Positions 1-11,795 of a DNA stretch of 64,000 bases are shown in pieces (position 1 is the stretch's first letter; the number at the start of each line of letters is the position of its first letter). The position numbers and the translations under genes are program-made. The stretch is from Phlyctochytrium arcticum (taxonomy: Eukaryota; Chytridiomycota; Chytridiomycetes; Chytridiales; Chytridiaceae). Location: the NCBI GenBank assembly GCA_025602905.1, contig JAHLKI010000017.1, positions 310,001 through 374,000 on the forward strand, read 5' to 3'. The notes below the pieces were generated by a model, which saw only the letters and a list, made by a program, of their open reading frames with translations, was not told the origin of the DNA and ran no database searches.

Positions 1-47
1 ATGTTTGCGTTTTACTAACTGGACAAACACAAACTCTTTTCTCTTAG

Positions 48-3000
48 TCCAACTCCCTTCTGTCGTCGATCTTCCTCGAAACCAGACGATGGGAAAACCT
101 CTTTGTTGCTGAGAAGCTTGGATGCATATATCTCGAATGCCGCCCAGATCTTGGAAGATAAAGCAACTGCTGGTGGCAAAGGATCGTCATCAGAAAAGGT
201 GCCCGTCCAGGATGAAGTCGTGAATGCAAAGGAAAGTTACGTGATTGAGTATACGCAAGTAGAAGATGCAGATCTTCAAGCACGGACAAAGTTTCGCGAT
301 CGAGTTGTTCCTCCACCCCCCCGAGTTTTGGCCAAACCCGAGAATCGATTACACTATTTTCGAGGAATCTGCAAGGATACGTTGAATGTGGAACATCTTT
401 GGAACACCTATTTATCCGTTGTGCGGGACTCAAGCACGCTGAAAGAACTTACAAGAGCAGACTTTAGACATGTACTGGTCCGGCTACGAAACTACCCCAA
501 TGTGCGGCGTTTGGACCGGGCGCGCGAGGTCTTGCATCAGATGGAGCGGCTTGGAATGGAGCGTCAAGCTTTTGAATGGAACACAGAGCTTGACATTCTC
601 GTTCTTCAGGGACATTATGAGGAGGCCATCAAGTATTACCAGGAAGGGATAGAAGCTGGTCGCCAGCCAAACAAAGTCACGTATTGGACACTTGTTCGGG
701 CCGCGGCCAATCATCAAACAGCTCAAGACTGTGCGAATGTGTTTCAAGAAATGAAGGATAAGGGATTTTCACCAGATGCATTTGCCTACGCCAACTTGGC
801 AAAAGCGTATGCGAAAGAGGGAAACATGTCCGAAATGTTAAAAACAATATCGGAAGCGGAAAATGATACATCTATTCAATCTCCATGCCCAGTGCGCAAT
901 CTGGTCGCGCGGTCAAGCGCCCGGCTTCATGATGCGGACACTATCATGGCTCTGTTGTCTGACGATATCTCACAAAGCAGAGTACCTTCCACGTCAATAT
1001 ACAACTACCTGATGGAGGTTTATATTGAGCGGGACGACATTGCCTCTGCTACCGCAGTCTTCAACGAGATGAAGCGTCATCAAGTTCCGCATGACGCGAC
1101 GACCTATTCGTTCTTGATAAGGAGTTACACAAAACAGGACGAGTACAAAAAAGTTGAAAACCTATGGCATGCCATGATCAAGCGGAATGCTTGCGCTCTT
1201 ACTCTGCCCGCATACAAGTCTGTTTTGAGCATGTATGCGCGACTGAAGAAAATGAAGGAGATGGAGCGTTGGCTTGGTCATTTACGAAAGAGCGAAGCGG
1301 GCGCGATAGATGGCACTGTGATCAAAATCTTTGACCAAGCGTATTATCATGCTGAGGATCCAAAGGCATTTGCACGCTTTTTGCACTCTGTACGAGACGC
1401 AAAGGATTCAAACTTTCGCATTGGCACTGAGCCATACCTGAATGTCAACCTTGGCCGAGCCCTCAACAATAACAATTTGAATTTGGCAGAGTGGTATTTC
1501 ACCATATGCCGACTCCATCGAGTATCTGTCCCACCGCGGTCTCTACTTCGACTGGCAGAGAGGGCGGCAGAAGATGGTCGTAGCAGCCTTGCTGCCCGCT
1601 GCTTGTTGTTCATTCGACAAATTAAGGACCAAGAGACGGAATTCAAGGATCAAGCCGCCCGTGTGGTATCGCGTATCGTCCCAACTTTGGAGCTCGACCA
1701 GTACATCCGAATCTCTGAGATGTTCCATTTTATGGGTCTGGACATCAAGGTCAACTTTACCAAAATCTTGGACATGTTTCGGACAGCAGCTCAAGCTGGA
1801 ACACTTCTCCCCGCCATCGATACATACAACAAACAAAACGACAAGAAGATTCCGCTCACACGCCAGCTGCGAAGCTTTGTATTCGCAGCCCTATTAGAAC
1901 ACGATCTGAAAGGAGCACGGATATATGCGGCCACAATAGATACTCCAGAGGTTGTGGATGATCCAAAATCGGTCATTGTGTACCGGGCCAAATCGGTGGT
2001 CAATCGGATGGTCAATGCCGGCGAATACCGCAAAGCTAGCAAAGCATTAGAGCTCCTCGGAACACTCCGGATCTCTGCCGATGCCGCAACCTGTGCCTCG
2101 ATAATCAAGGGATTGTTCAAAGAGGCGCCCCCAGAAGGCGTCGATTTTTATTTTAAGCCATTCATGAAGCAGTTAGCCCCGGAATCACAACGTATCCTAT
2201 TGTATAATGCTTTTCTAAACGGATACGCTGACCAGGGCGACGACCGCAAATTTCACAAGTACTGGGTGCGAATGTATATGGATCCTCTTGTGGAGGCCAA
2301 CAGTAAAACGTACGGAGCGCGGATGCGATTGTTTGCTCGATTGGGAGATCAGAATCGGTTGGAGAAAGATCTTGATTTTATGGAAGAGAAGCAGATCCCT
2401 GTCGACAAGGGTACCTGGAGGGCACTCATCGCAACGTTTTTAGAGAGGGAAGATATCGAGGGGGTGTACCGCCTCTTGCGTCGCTTCAAAACAAGCGGGC
2501 AAAATCCGCATGTCGATATTTACATTCCCGTCATTTCCTTCCATCAGACGAAACAGCAATATGAGCAAATGCGCCAGTTATTCGAAGACTTTGTTGAATT
2601 GGGTGGCCAACCAACTCCAATCATGTATCAGAGCTTGTTAACTGCAGCGGCGCGACAAGGGCGTGGGTCAAAAGCGGAGGATCTGCTTCGGGATATGGCC
2701 AAACGAGGAATTGAGCCGGATCTGTACAATTTCACGGCAGTTCTCTCGGCTCATGCAGCAGAAGGAAACGCAGAGGGTGCATTGGCTTGTTATCAAAGGA
2801 TCCTGGATTCCGGTATGCAGCCATCGCTGGTGACGGATAATGCGCTGCTGGCCGCGTTGGCCCATGCTGGGGACGTTCCGGCAGTTCATCAGCACTTATC
2901 GAGACTGCAGACAAAATGGGGCCGACAAGAGCTAGATGTTAGCACGCTGAATGCGCTATGGCGGAGTTTTGCCATGGCCGGCAAGCTGGATCAAATGTAC

Positions 3001-4041
3001 GAATATTTCTCAGCATACGCCAAACACCCTGCAACGTTGGAAAATGGCCAGAAAGAATACGCCGTCATCCGGACGCTCCTCATCGGTCATTGTCGAGCCG
3101 GTGATGTTGTCGGTGCAGCTAAGCAATTTCAGGTCCTGATTGAGGCCGGTCTCGTTCCCGATGTCAAAATTTATTCGGCCATGATTGAAGCTTGTGCGCG
3201 AAACGGGGACTTGTTGGCGATTGGAGAGTGGGTAGGCCGCGCAGAGTCTGCCGGGGTCGTCTTGGATGCCGTAACTGCATCTATTGCTGCCGACTCATTG
3301 GTGAAGGCGCAACGCGTTTCGGATGCTGTATCGCTTATTCAGCGCATGCAGAACAAGGGGGTGAAACTGGACGCTGCAGTGTACACATCGCTCCTAGCGC
3401 ACTATTCCCAAGCCGGAAACATTGATGGCCTCGATAGCGTCTTAAAGAGTATGACCGTGGCCAAAGTGGAGCCTTCGTTGTCTACGTGGACGACATGCAT
3501 GAGTGGCTTTAGCCGAGGGGGTCGGCACGAGGACGCTCTGAACATCTGGGCTGCACTTCGTGGTGACACAGTCGCTCGCGAAAAGTACGGAATGAGCATG
3601 TCAGGTCCTCCCCTACAAACCAGCGACATCCCTGGTGCCTTGTTGTCGGTCGTGTTTGACGTTTTTGGCTTTGCCGGTCGAGCCGAGGATGCCCGGGCAT
3701 TATGGAAGGTGCTGCAAGAGTCAGAGGTTGCATGGAACGAAAATCATTTGGCAAGTTATGTAGAGTGTCTGGCACGACTGGGGCATATCGACGAAGGCTT
3801 GGCGTTGGTCAAAGCGAAGCAGATGGAGATGAGTCGCGTCGGAAGCAAGACATGTCTCGCGTTGTTGTCATTCTTGCTCAAGAGCAAGCGGATGGGGGAC
3901 GCTAAAAAGTTTCTGTCATGGGTGGAAAAGCGGAAGGGAGCATGGTTTGTAGAGTTTTTGGGGCAAAAGTATCCCCAACTTATGGAAGATGTACGGGCTG
4001 GAGAGCCTTCCATCTGGCAACGTGTTGGCTGGGCAAAGTAG
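48..4041 (+). CDS. Large pentatricopeptide-repeat (PPR) protein, 5' end outside window
   Basis: About 1330 residues are visible, made of degenerate 35-residue helical-pair repeats with the PPR pattern (for example TYWTLVRAAA, AYANLAKAYAKEG, IYNYLMEVYIERDD, IYSAMIEACARNGD, VYTSLLAHYSQAGN, each followed by a second helix ending in a G..PD/E-type turn). PPR proteins bind organellar RNA, so a role in mitochondrial RNA processing or translation is the family-based expectation. Positions 1-47 look like the end of an intron: a perfect TACTAAC branch site at 13-19 and an AG at 46-47. The frame stays open from there with no ATG near the exon start, so at least one upstream exon, including any targeting peptide, lies outside the window. 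The gene ends with TAG at 4041 and is convergent with the next gene. PPR identity is firm; the RNA target is unknown. Confidence 0.9.
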
Positions 4042-4228
4042 GTCAGGAATAAGAAGTTATTGACGGACCGTAATGTACTTAGAGTCTATTCAATAGTCTC
4101 GGGGGTGTTTCCGGATCTGTAACTGTTATATATCGTAGATTTACTGTGTACATAAAACCCGGACGGTCAATCAATAGTACGAGATACACCACCTAAATGT
4201 GTTGCAAAACACAAGCTAAACGAGTACG

Positions 4229-5548
4229 CTAATCGACTGCTACACTACTGGCATGGTGAATGTACGGAGGAAACTGGGCGAAATTCTCAGCCACCCACTC
4301 TAAAGATTTTCCACCGTGGAATATCCGCCAGCTCTCCAACCGTTTCGCCGACTCGAGTTGATCGGCTTCAGAGGGCAAAACACCCGGTTCTTTCCTGGCA
4401 GATTCCACAATGTAATAGATGATGGGCAGATGCTTCAAAAAGTATACTCGTTCGGCGGCAGTCACGCACCATCGCGGACCCCACGCCAGTTCCAGGTCTC
4501 GAAGAGGCGGATGACCATTGATGCCTTGAGACCATTCTTGCCAGAGTCCGAGGACGGTGGTGTGCCAGCGGGCCATGCAATAATAATAAGGTTGAGACAA
4601 CTGTGGCGAGTTTTGGGAATTTGCTTGGAGGAGGTTGGAAACCAGTTTGTCAATGGGATCTGCCGGGGTAGTTTGGGATGCCGCGGTTGAATATGGAAGG
4701 TTTGCTGCTACCGGTGTTTTTGCGTCTGAAACTGACGGAGATGCAGCGGGTGAATAGTTTGGATATTGGTAGGGTATCGAATTGTTCATGTTGAAATTTG
4801 GAAGGACTGATTGAGCTTGTCCTGAATTGAGATTGCCCGGGCCAGAGGTAGCTACATCTCCATTGTAATTTGCGACAGATGGATTTGCTGTGGGTGGGTT
4901 TGTGGAGTAAGGACTACCTGAAGTAAAATTTAAAGTCCCACCATTGGTATTTGGTTGCTTAAAGGTGTATGTCGCAGATATTGAGGAACTGCTGCCTTGC
5001 AATGATATTGTGAATGGTATACTAGTCGTGGCTGGAATTGGTTCTGAGAAAGATGTTGTGTATTGTGGAGTTTGCGAAGACTGTATGAAAATTGGTGATC
5101 CGTTTTCAACAGATCCAGATAAATGACCTGGTGCTGGAATGAAAGATGGAACCCCTGCTGAGGGGGATGGGAAAACGAATATGCTCGGGGGTAAGCTCAT
5201 GCTGGGATTGGACTGAGCTGTCATTGGAGACGGACTGGGAATCACTTGATCGATAGGTGGAGGAGAATCTTCCATTGGTATTGCCGGATGTGCAGGCAAT
5301 GTTGGTATAGCGGGCAGACTGTTGTTGGCAAGACTTTGCGAGGGTGCAGGCTGTGAGTTGCGGGAAACTAAAAGTTCGGTACGAGTCTTGAATTCCGCCA
5401 ACTGTTGCGAGATACTGGCCAAGTCTGAGACCACTTCCTTCCTTGATCCCTGCAAGTGCGCTGTAACTTCATTTTGAATAGTTTGCACCCGCTGAAGGAG
5501 GTGGGGAATCACTGTGTCCAGCGACAAGGACGCCTGAACACTTGCCAT
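4229..5548 (-). CDS. GCR1_C-domain (transcription activator GCR1-like) protein
   Basis: A 439-aa protein from the ATG at 5548. An N-terminal helical, coiled-coil-like stretch (VIPHLLQRVQTIQNEVTAHL) is followed by about 230 residues rich in Ser, Pro, Asn and Thr, low in complexity and probably disordered. The last 120 residues match the GCR1_C DNA-binding fold: LWQEWSQGINGHPPLRDLE, then WGPRWCV, then ERVYFLKHLPIIYYI. In yeast Gcr1 this domain binds CT-box DNA, so a sequence-specific regulator is likely. The frame is open slightly upstream (a GTG at 5599) but is closed by a TAA at 5606-5608. An intron ending in CTAAG just there could join a short upstream exon near 5790-5833, so the true start is uncertain. 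The homology applies to the C-terminal domain only. Confidence 0.75.
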   Translation of the reverse strand: MASVQASLSLDTVIPHLLQRVQTIQNEVTAHLQGSRKEVVSDLASISQQLAEFKTRTELLVSRNSQPAPSQSLANNSLPAIPTLPAHPAIPMEDSPPPIDQVIPSPSPMTAQSNPSMSLPPSIFVFPSPSAGVPSFIPAPGHLSGSVENGSPIFIQSSQTPQYTTSFSEPIPATTSIPFTISLQGSSSSISATYTFKQPNTNGGTLNFTSGSPYSTNPPTANPSVANYNGDVATSGPGNLNSGQAQSVLPNFNMNNSIPYQYPNYSPAASPSVSDAKTPVAANLPYSTAASQTTPADPIDKLVSNLLQANSQNSPQLSQPYYYCMARWHTTVLGLWQEWSQGINGHPPLRDLELAWGPRWCVTAAERVYFLKHLPIIYYIVESARKEPGVLPSEADQLESAKRLESWRIFHGGKSLEWVAENFAQFPPYIHHASSVAVD

Positions 5549-5608
5549 TGCGGGTATGGCGGCGCCGCAAGCAGATTCTTTCCGGATAGCAGTGGTCACC
5601 GTCCCTTA

Positions 5609-6640
5609 GTCGTCGACAGGACTATAGAATTCAGGCTTCAACCTGCCGGGATCTAAGTTTCGAGTTGCTGGTGGGAGCAATTTCAGCTTGGCCAGCGGAA
5701 ACTGAAATTCGTTAAATGAGGTTAAATGACAATTCGGGCACGTGATAAGTAGCTGCGCAAAATTACATCTACCTACCTCCATGGGCTCTTGCAAGTATGT
5801 GTAAGAACTATGAAGTCCTAATGGCATTCGCAAAGGGATCTGATTGATGTATTGTATCGGGCCAATGTATGTCTTTAAGCTTGGAAGACATGTCCAGTCA
5901 GATTCAATTTTGCATCATATATTTCTGACTCGGTGATACGCATGGGACATGCATTAACCAGAGGCTCTGCAGGATGGTGATGTGCATTGTGCAACCTCTA
6001 TCTTTGAACTGTTCAAAACATCGGTACTCTTAACCTTGCATGTTGTTCCAAACCTTAGCTTTTCTAAAGCCCCGGTTTGGATTGTGGGGTTGCATGAAAC
6101 ATGGTATATATGCGAGCACTCTTTCAACTTGTACTGTGCGACGCTTAGACAACTTCAGATTAATTTGATACTTAAATCGCTGTTGATCCTCTTATGACCA
6201 CCTATCGATTCATCGCCACAAGCACCGCGGGGTAGAAAAGACCATGGTAAGTCAAACGTGTGCTCATGCCAAATAAAAGAGTCCTCATCTTCAGCTAGAG
6301 GGAGTCTTTCACCGGTGACATGATGGATTCACCGCGCGATATTGGGTACGTCTGCGTAGAGAAAGTCACACTCGCGCAGCAAAGGTAAGCTGATGATGTA
6401 TCAGTATCAGACATCCCAACCGCCATAGCTATCGAGCTGATGAACTTGCCATACTCTAGATGAATTTCGTTTGTGACCACAAAATCTACTTCTGTTTGTA
6501 ATGATAGCCCCGAGTGTCTGTATATCAGACACCGTTCTGGAACCTGTCAACAAACGCGTACCCTTGCTAAGTAGGTCAGCCCAAGCAAGATTTGGCAAAT
6601 ACTTTGCCTCCAATAGCTTCTATAAAAAAAACCCACTAAC
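5609..6640. other. Intergenic region, no convincing gene
   Basis: About 1 kb between the GCR1_C gene (-) and the first family A gene (+). Only short frames without homology between copies or splice support are present. The stretch 5780-5833 on the minus strand, containing an ATGGAG followed by GTAGGTAG, could be a 5' exon of the GCR1_C gene. Confidence 0.5.
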
Positions 6641-6651
6641 TCGGGATCTCT

Positions 6652-6735
6652 TAAATTAGGTTCATCATCAAATAAGCTTCGGGGGAGTAGACGTAAAAGA
6701 AGCCCGGGAAGCGATTTCCCCCTTCCCTCCATCTC
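6652..6735 (+). promoter_or_regulatory. Conserved family A promoter block (copy 1)
   Basis: Shares an ordered set of short blocks with the DNA upstream of A2, A3 and A5: an AATAGGT-like element (here TTAGGTTCATC), then AAGCTTCGGGGGA, then GTAAAAGAAG, then a C/T-rich tract (CCCCCTTCCCTCCATC). The TAAAAG element sits about 140 nt before the ATG and could act as the TATA-like core. Copies on both strands keep the same order relative to their gene. Confidence 0.6.
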
Positions 6736-6838
6736 TTTCGCCTTGCTTTCTCGCCTTCCTTGCATCACACAACGAGAAAAAAGACTGGCAATCCCAAATA
6801 CATTCTTCACCTCATTAACAAACACAAAGACAGAAACC

Positions 6839-7107
6839 ATGTTCGCCACTACTCGTCGCGCCAAGTTTGGACTCATCATCCCCCGAGGCTCACTGGCCCT
6901 CTTCGACAATACCTCGCGTATCAGCTTCTGTACCAGTACTGCGCCCGAGGGAACCGCCAATAAGCTTATCCAAACTCGCAAGAGGGCTAATCAGATGACA
7001 ACCAACGAGTGGTTCGGTGCCAATTTCAAGGGATCTTTGAAAGGTAAGCCTCATTTATTTTCTACTCTAACGTGTTCAACATGCTCATTATGCTATTGAT
7101 AGGTTGA
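6839..7107 (+). CDS. Family A small basic protein, copy A1
   Basis: A 69-aa protein encoded by 6839-7043 and 7103-7107. The intron (7044-7102, GTAAGC...GATAG) puts the stop codon two bases into exon 2. It begins MFATTRRAKFGLIIPRGSL and ends NEWFGANFKGSLKG. The N-terminus is basic, lacks acidic residues for about 20 positions and resembles a mitochondrial presequence. Four further copies lie at 10.5, 13.3, 19.3 and 20.4 kb. A1 is the most divergent of the subgroup with the TRKR motif. The family is not recognised, and no catalytic motif is visible. Translation is supported by conservation of frame among copies and by the intron at the same place. Confidence 0.6.
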
Positions 7108-7994
7108 AAGCGTAGTCCGAGAAGAGACAAAATATACTCCCACTCTGTTTGGATTTTGGTAGTCTCGTAGCTTTGCATTGTAAAAAAATGAGTGGGCCAT
7201 CGGTCTCTGTATATCGCTAGTTATTTTCTTTCATTTCACACTTCACAATATACCCAGTTCATTTCAACATTTTGCTGCATGACATCGAAATGAATATGAT
7301 CTCCAATGACTTTGAAAGCTTTAATGCCTTCTCGCAAATCCGATCCAATCCTCAAAATCCACCATTTCACATTCCATCATTTCTCCAATCTTATCTTCGC
7401 TACCGACCAGCAACCCCATTTCGCTTCAGACTGGAAATCTCACGATACAATTTTGAAACAACCATTCCCGTTCTTATTCTGAGTAAAGTCGATGGATCAA
7501 TGTAAGGTGATTCAAACACCGATCGGAAAAAGAGATGAGGGGAGTGGCGGCACTGCATAGCAGAGCTGAAACATATACAATCGGTGGGTCTGGCCATTCA
7601 TTTATGTCCTGAGACGCATCTTCGCGGCAAGGACCCGGATTGAGTCTGTCAGCGCGCGTTTTACTCCGGCCAAAATCAACATATCCTAAAATCAAAACAT
7701 ATCCACAAAATACACTAATCGCTCGCAAATAAAATGCCCAACACTTCAGTTTTCCTTCATGCTTTTCCATTTGTTCGAATTATTTTGTCCGGGAGGCCAT
7801 TGCTGCGCAGCGTGACTTTGCCATCTTGTGGGAAGCCCAGGGGTAGTCTCCACGAGAGCCGGAATTCAAATCAGCGAAACTCGGTCGAATTTTGGGACTT
7901 TCAGCGCTGAAGGAGTAAGTTTTGGCGAGGACATACGGAGGAGAGAAGTCGATTTCAACATTGGATCGCAGATCACCGCTTTATCGTCAACATA
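7108..7994. promoter_or_regulatory. A1-B1 spacer with the conserved B1/B2 leader
   Basis: No gene seen. From about 7797 to 7975 the sequence is closely related to 11610-11790, the leader of B2: GCCATTGCTGCGCAGCGTGAC, TCTCCACGAGAGCCGGAATT, GGGACTTTCAGCGC, TTTCAACATTGGATC. This looks like a promoter and 5' UTR duplicated together with the coding region. The GCTGCGCAGCG core at 7802 recurs upstream of cluster 2 genes. Confidence 0.5.
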
Positions 7995-9882
7995 ATGTGG
8001 CCTTTGGGGGCTCTGATGAGCGTGTACGAGGAAGAAATTTTGGATAATGCGTCTGGAATAGAAGTCAAATCCAACTCAGATTCAATTTCAGAAACAGATC
8101 AGATCCGGCAGTACCCCCACGGCTGGCTCAGTCCCTCATCACAATTTCTGCATCAAGTTTCTTCCATAGGAGTACGCAACGAGGAAATCAAAATACCAGC
8201 AACTCCTGAAAACTCGAATACACCTTTCGTCACTTCTATAGAAATATCGCCTCTTGATTTGGAGTGCAACAATGGATCTCCGTGCGGATCTCTCGACGCC
8301 CAAGAAGCTTATTGCCGTGCGAATCTTGTGATATCACTTCAGAAAGAAATTGAGGTGCTCCGGCTCAGGCTAGCTGCCAAGGAAATGATGCCAATGCACC
8401 GGCACCGCGATGTATTTTTGGGGAAGGAGCAGAACCGACTCCAGGAATGGTTTTGGGGGCCGACACCGAAAGAGCGCGAACGTGAGCGGATTGAGCCGGA
8501 GATTAAAGAAAGAGTGCACAAGGAACGTGAACGGCTTCAGCAGGACTGGAACGACCATGGGCAAAAGAAATGCGAACGGTTTCAGCAGGAATGTGAAGCA
8601 TACGTGCAGGAATGTAAGGAATACGTGAAGAAGGAATATGAACGTATTACGCGGGAGAGTAATGAACTAGTGCAAAAGGAACGTGAACGGCTTCAGCAGG
8701 AGTGTAACGACAAAGTGCAAAAGGAATCTGATCGATTTCAGCAGGCGTGGAACAAATTGGTGGAAAATACAGTTGAACGTATTACGCGGGAGGGTGAATT
8801 ACGAAGGGAAATACAGATTCTGCGGGAGGGTGAAGAACAAGTGCAAAAGAAAATTGTGCAATTGCATAAGCAACTAGCGGAAAATCAGCAAGTGCAAAAG
8901 AATAGTGAAAGGATTGTGCGGGAGTATCTGCAAAAGGGACGAGAGCTGATTTAGCGGAAGGTTGAACAACAGGTGCAAAAAGAACGTGAGAGGATTGAGC
9001 GGGAGTGTCAGGAACAAGTGCAACAGCGGCACAAAAAACATGGCTCTGTTCAAAGCAAACGAGCGGACGATGACTTGCGCGACGTTACGACCCTTTTGGA
9101 CGGCATTGACCGCAAACATCATCATATCAAGCAAAGCGCTCAAAAGAATGTGCCCGCGGGGCAAGCTTGGACCGGCGCAGACCAATACAAGCTTCTAAGA
9201 AGATATCAAGCGTGTCAGCGGGAGTTATACGAGATTCGGGAACAATTGAAGTCACCAAATCGACACATTGCCGTTCCGTCCAAAGAGCCAGAAACTTTCA
9301 TTTTCATTGCCAACACTCTACAAAGCACGCTGGAGGCCCGATGGCTAAAGCAAAGCAAGAACAAGGTACGATTTTTTATCCGAAGTTGGTAATTTATTGC
9401 AGGAAAAGGAACTTACCAGAATCAATTAGACATTTCTAGAATGCTTGGAAGCCCCAAATACACCCCTGCCGGTGCTTTTATGCCAACTCATGAATCAAGA
9501 GCAACTATGCATGTTCTCTTTCGTACTGACCTACAACAGCCATTACAGTCAAGTGGACCAAATATGCATGTACCTTGTCAAGATGGTCAATACAAAAGAT
9601 TCCCGCCCATCATCATCCCAAACCGAAGTGGAACCGATTTCCCCTGATATCCTGGAACTTTTCAATGTGTACGAAGTCTGGGAAACGTGTAACCCGTCAT
9701 TCGACCTGATGAAGATGTTAAGAGTGCATATTCTTGAGTATACCAGAAAGAAGACACCCTCAGCAGCTAGTGAACTGCGCTTCGAAATGGGAGACGTGCA
9801 CGAGAAAGTCATGAAGCAGCTATCAGAGTGGTGGGAGGCCACAAAGCTGACCGTAGCCACAGGAATGCAAAAGTCTGTGTAA
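7995..9882 (+). pseudogene. Family B coiled-coil gene B1, with an in-frame TAG and a splice-frame mismatch
   Basis: The first 319 codons give an N-terminal region related to B2 (SDSISETDQIRQY), then a long Glu/Arg/Gln-rich coiled coil with repeats of the type ERERLQQECND.VQKE. An in-frame TAG at 8952-8954 interrupts the coiled coil, which continues in the same frame to about 9365 (QVQKERERIERECQEQVQQ onwards). A GTACGA donor at 9366 and a CTAG acceptor at 9439 bracket a likely intron, but the best downstream frame (9445-9882) is one base out of phase. That last part carries the shared B/C domain: PVLLCQLMNQEQLCMFSFVL, then VMKQLSEWWEATK. So in B1 the domain is C-terminal. Decay is the simplest reading; readthrough or an unusual splice cannot be excluded. 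Confidence 0.6.
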
Positions 9883-10337
9883 TGGACGTACCTTCGTGAT
9901 GCTGCGAGACTGTTTTGATATGGTTTGATGAGATAGAAATGGTCATTAGGTGTTGTAATTAGTTTTTTATACAAGAGTTTTGTGATTTTGGAAGCCAAAT
10001 TTTGTACCCATACATGCACGGCAAGCTTATTCACTGCCCATTCACGATCTGTAATGCTCCAGCAGCAGGTTATAGTTATAGTCCTATAGACAATGACCGG
10101 AGGAAATAGCAGAACTTTCTTATCTAGTCCAAGATATAATGCCACTGTGTTAAACATCTCTGCCAACCTTGAATGGCCGTAATACATCTTGATATAAAGC
10201 CTGGCATGTACCAACTGATCGGACCGGCCATTCAAAATTTACCCCGACGAGTACCCTCCCTAGATCAATCTAATCTGGTCGCTTTTGAAGGGTAACTGCA
10301 TAAACACCTAAACGCGTAACGAGAAAAAACTTCCGTG
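9883..10337. other. Intergenic, nothing recognised
   Basis: About 450 bases downstream of B1, up to the A2 promoter block. A long minus-strand frame that crosses into the B1 exon is antisense to the conserved domain and is not supported. Confidence 0.5.
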
Positions 10338-10425
10338 ATATTAATAGGTTGATGATTAAGGCTTGGGGGAATAGACATAAAAGAAGGCCCTGGGTTTCCC
10401 CTCTGTTTCCTCCATCCATTTGACT
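10338..10425 (+). promoter_or_regulatory. Conserved family A promoter block (copy 2)
   Basis: Order of elements: ATTAATAGGTT, ATTAAGGCTTGGGGGAAT, ACATAAAAGAAGGCC, then CCCCTCTGTTTCCTCCATCC. The same order is found at 13108-13196 with few changes and in reverse at 20520-20610. The CATAAAAG box lies about 160 nt before the A2 ATG. Confidence 0.65.
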
Positions 10426-10535
10426 CGCTCATACCGCTTGCACCACGAACGAACATACCACGCCCGAAAATTGTAAAAGTCTCATCAATTTCATATAGTT
10501 TCAAACTACTCGTACAAACCACCCAAAACACTATC

Positions 10536-10751
10536 ATGCTTGCCACTACCCGACGCGCTACTTTCGGCTTGGTGATTCCCCGTACGTCGCTCGCCATGTA
10601 TGGCAGTCTACCCCGTTTCGCATCTCGGGTTGAACGCCAAAACGAGGAAGTCTCGGATGTGCCTATTCCAACTCGGAAACGAAGCCAGCCTGTAACCATC
10701 TGGACTCGGGGTCCTCGTGAAGAACATCTCGTGGTTATTGAGCAGGATTAA
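10536..10751 (+). CDS. Family A small basic protein, copy A2
   Basis: An uninterrupted 71-aa frame starting MLATTRRATFGLVIPRTSL and ending in an acidic tail (EEHLVVIEQD). It contains the subgroup motif PTRKRSQPVTIW shared with A3 and, loosely, with A1. The N-terminal 25 residues are rich in Arg, Thr, Ala and Leu without acids, as in mitochondrial presequences; the location is inference. An intron (10753-10815, GTATGT...CATTCAG) begins one base after the stop, so it lies in the 3' UTR. No known family is recognised. Conservation of the start region between all five copies supports translation. Confidence 0.6.
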   Translation: MLATTRRATFGLVIPRTSLAMYGSLPRFASRVERQNEEVSDVPIPTRKRSQPVTIWTRGPREEHLVVIEQD

Positions 10752-10752
10752 G

Positions 10753-10815
10753 GTATGTTTTTGGATCTAATTGTCCACCTCGCGAATTAGGAATCTCACT
10801 GCACTTGTCATTCAG
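10753..10815 (+). other. Likely 3' UTR intron of A2
   Basis: GTATGT donor and a TTGTCATTCAG acceptor directly after the stop codon. Its 3' half (ATCTC...CACTTGTCATTCAG) is nearly the same in A3 and related in A4 and A5, and AGCCTAAA follows the acceptor in both A2 and A3. Confidence 0.55.
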
Positions 10816-11795
10816 AGCCTAAACACCCGAAGTGCTCTATTCGCGAAAAGCGGCTGTTGCCAGTTTGTATACATTTCAAATATCCATTTACTCTGTTCGT
10901 CGTTTGTCTTTGTAGTATGATCACTCAATCTTATTTTTTTACTTGACATTTTTCGGATGCTGCTGTTTTTGCCTCCGCGAGCTACTCCCACTTCCAACCA
11001 TTGACATCATACACAGAGGACTTGCACTTTGCTCGCAACAATGATCATTGATCCGATCCACCTGCATGCAGGCTGAACTCGTTTGTGATGGTATAGGCGT
11101 TTTGCGAAAGGAATCATCCGCTGTCAAAACTTTCAGCTGTCAGTGGGACTGACAAATTTGCAACCCGTGATGGATTCGGGTTTCAAAGCCCGAACAAAAT
11201 GGCCATGTCTTCATAATGGTATGCTCAACTGTCATCTTTATAAAGGGCTTTGGCCAGTGTGAGTGACATGGGGTGATTTCAGATTTGGCATCACATTGTT
11301 TGATATCACCGCAAGAGGATACCCTCCCGCCCCGACACTCAGGATCATCGCCGAGAAGATATCCCCTGCAGCTAGGACTAGGACCTTCTTGGGAGCAAAG
11401 TCCGTTGGCATTCCGCCGCATGATAATCCACAAAATTTCAACCGACGTGAACGCACATCCCAAACACGTCGATTTGAGTATGTCAGCAAAAGCCAGCACG
11501 CGTTTGACTCTGGATATCCCTTTTCCCATATCCCAGTGCAAACCACACAGGACAATCAATACACCAATAAATCCAGACATCTTTTTTCGTCCTTCGGCCG
11601 AATGCAGTTTCTTGGCCATTGCTGCGCAGCGTGACTTTGCCATTTTGTGGGAGCCCGAGGGGTGATCTCCACGAGAACCGGAATTTAAACCACCAAAACT
11701 CGATCGAGCTTCGGACTTTCAGCGCGGTAAATTTTGGGACAGACTTGAAAAGTCGATTTCAACATTGGATCACGTATCACCGCTTCATTGCAAGT
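10816..11795. promoter_or_regulatory. A2-B2 spacer with paired GCTGTCA motifs and the B-type leader
   Basis: Contains two GCTGTCA elements at 11120 and 11137, followed by GTGGGACTGACA. At 11610-11790 it carries the conserved leader seen before B1, with GCTGCGCAGCGTGACTTTGC. Short frames occur on both strands between 11140 and 11665, but none is conserved in the corresponding B1 spacer, so I call no gene. Confidence 0.5.

Noticed and set aside
4316..4690. A 124-codon plus-strand frame
   Set aside because: Complement of the GCR1_C domain exon.
6547..6981. A 144-codon minus-strand frame
   Set aside because: Spans the conserved A1 promoter block and the A1 start in antisense; not open in the other A loci.
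9549..10235. A 228-codon open frame on the minus strand
   Set aside because: About half of it is antisense to the conserved B1 domain exon, whose sense frame is shared with other copies; no splice or homology support.
11140..11643. A 167-codon minus-strand frame with a hydrophobic, signal-like stretch, and overlapping plus-strand frames
   Set aside because: It overlaps the B2 leader that is conserved with B1. In B1 the corresponding stretch is not open, so the frame looks accidental.
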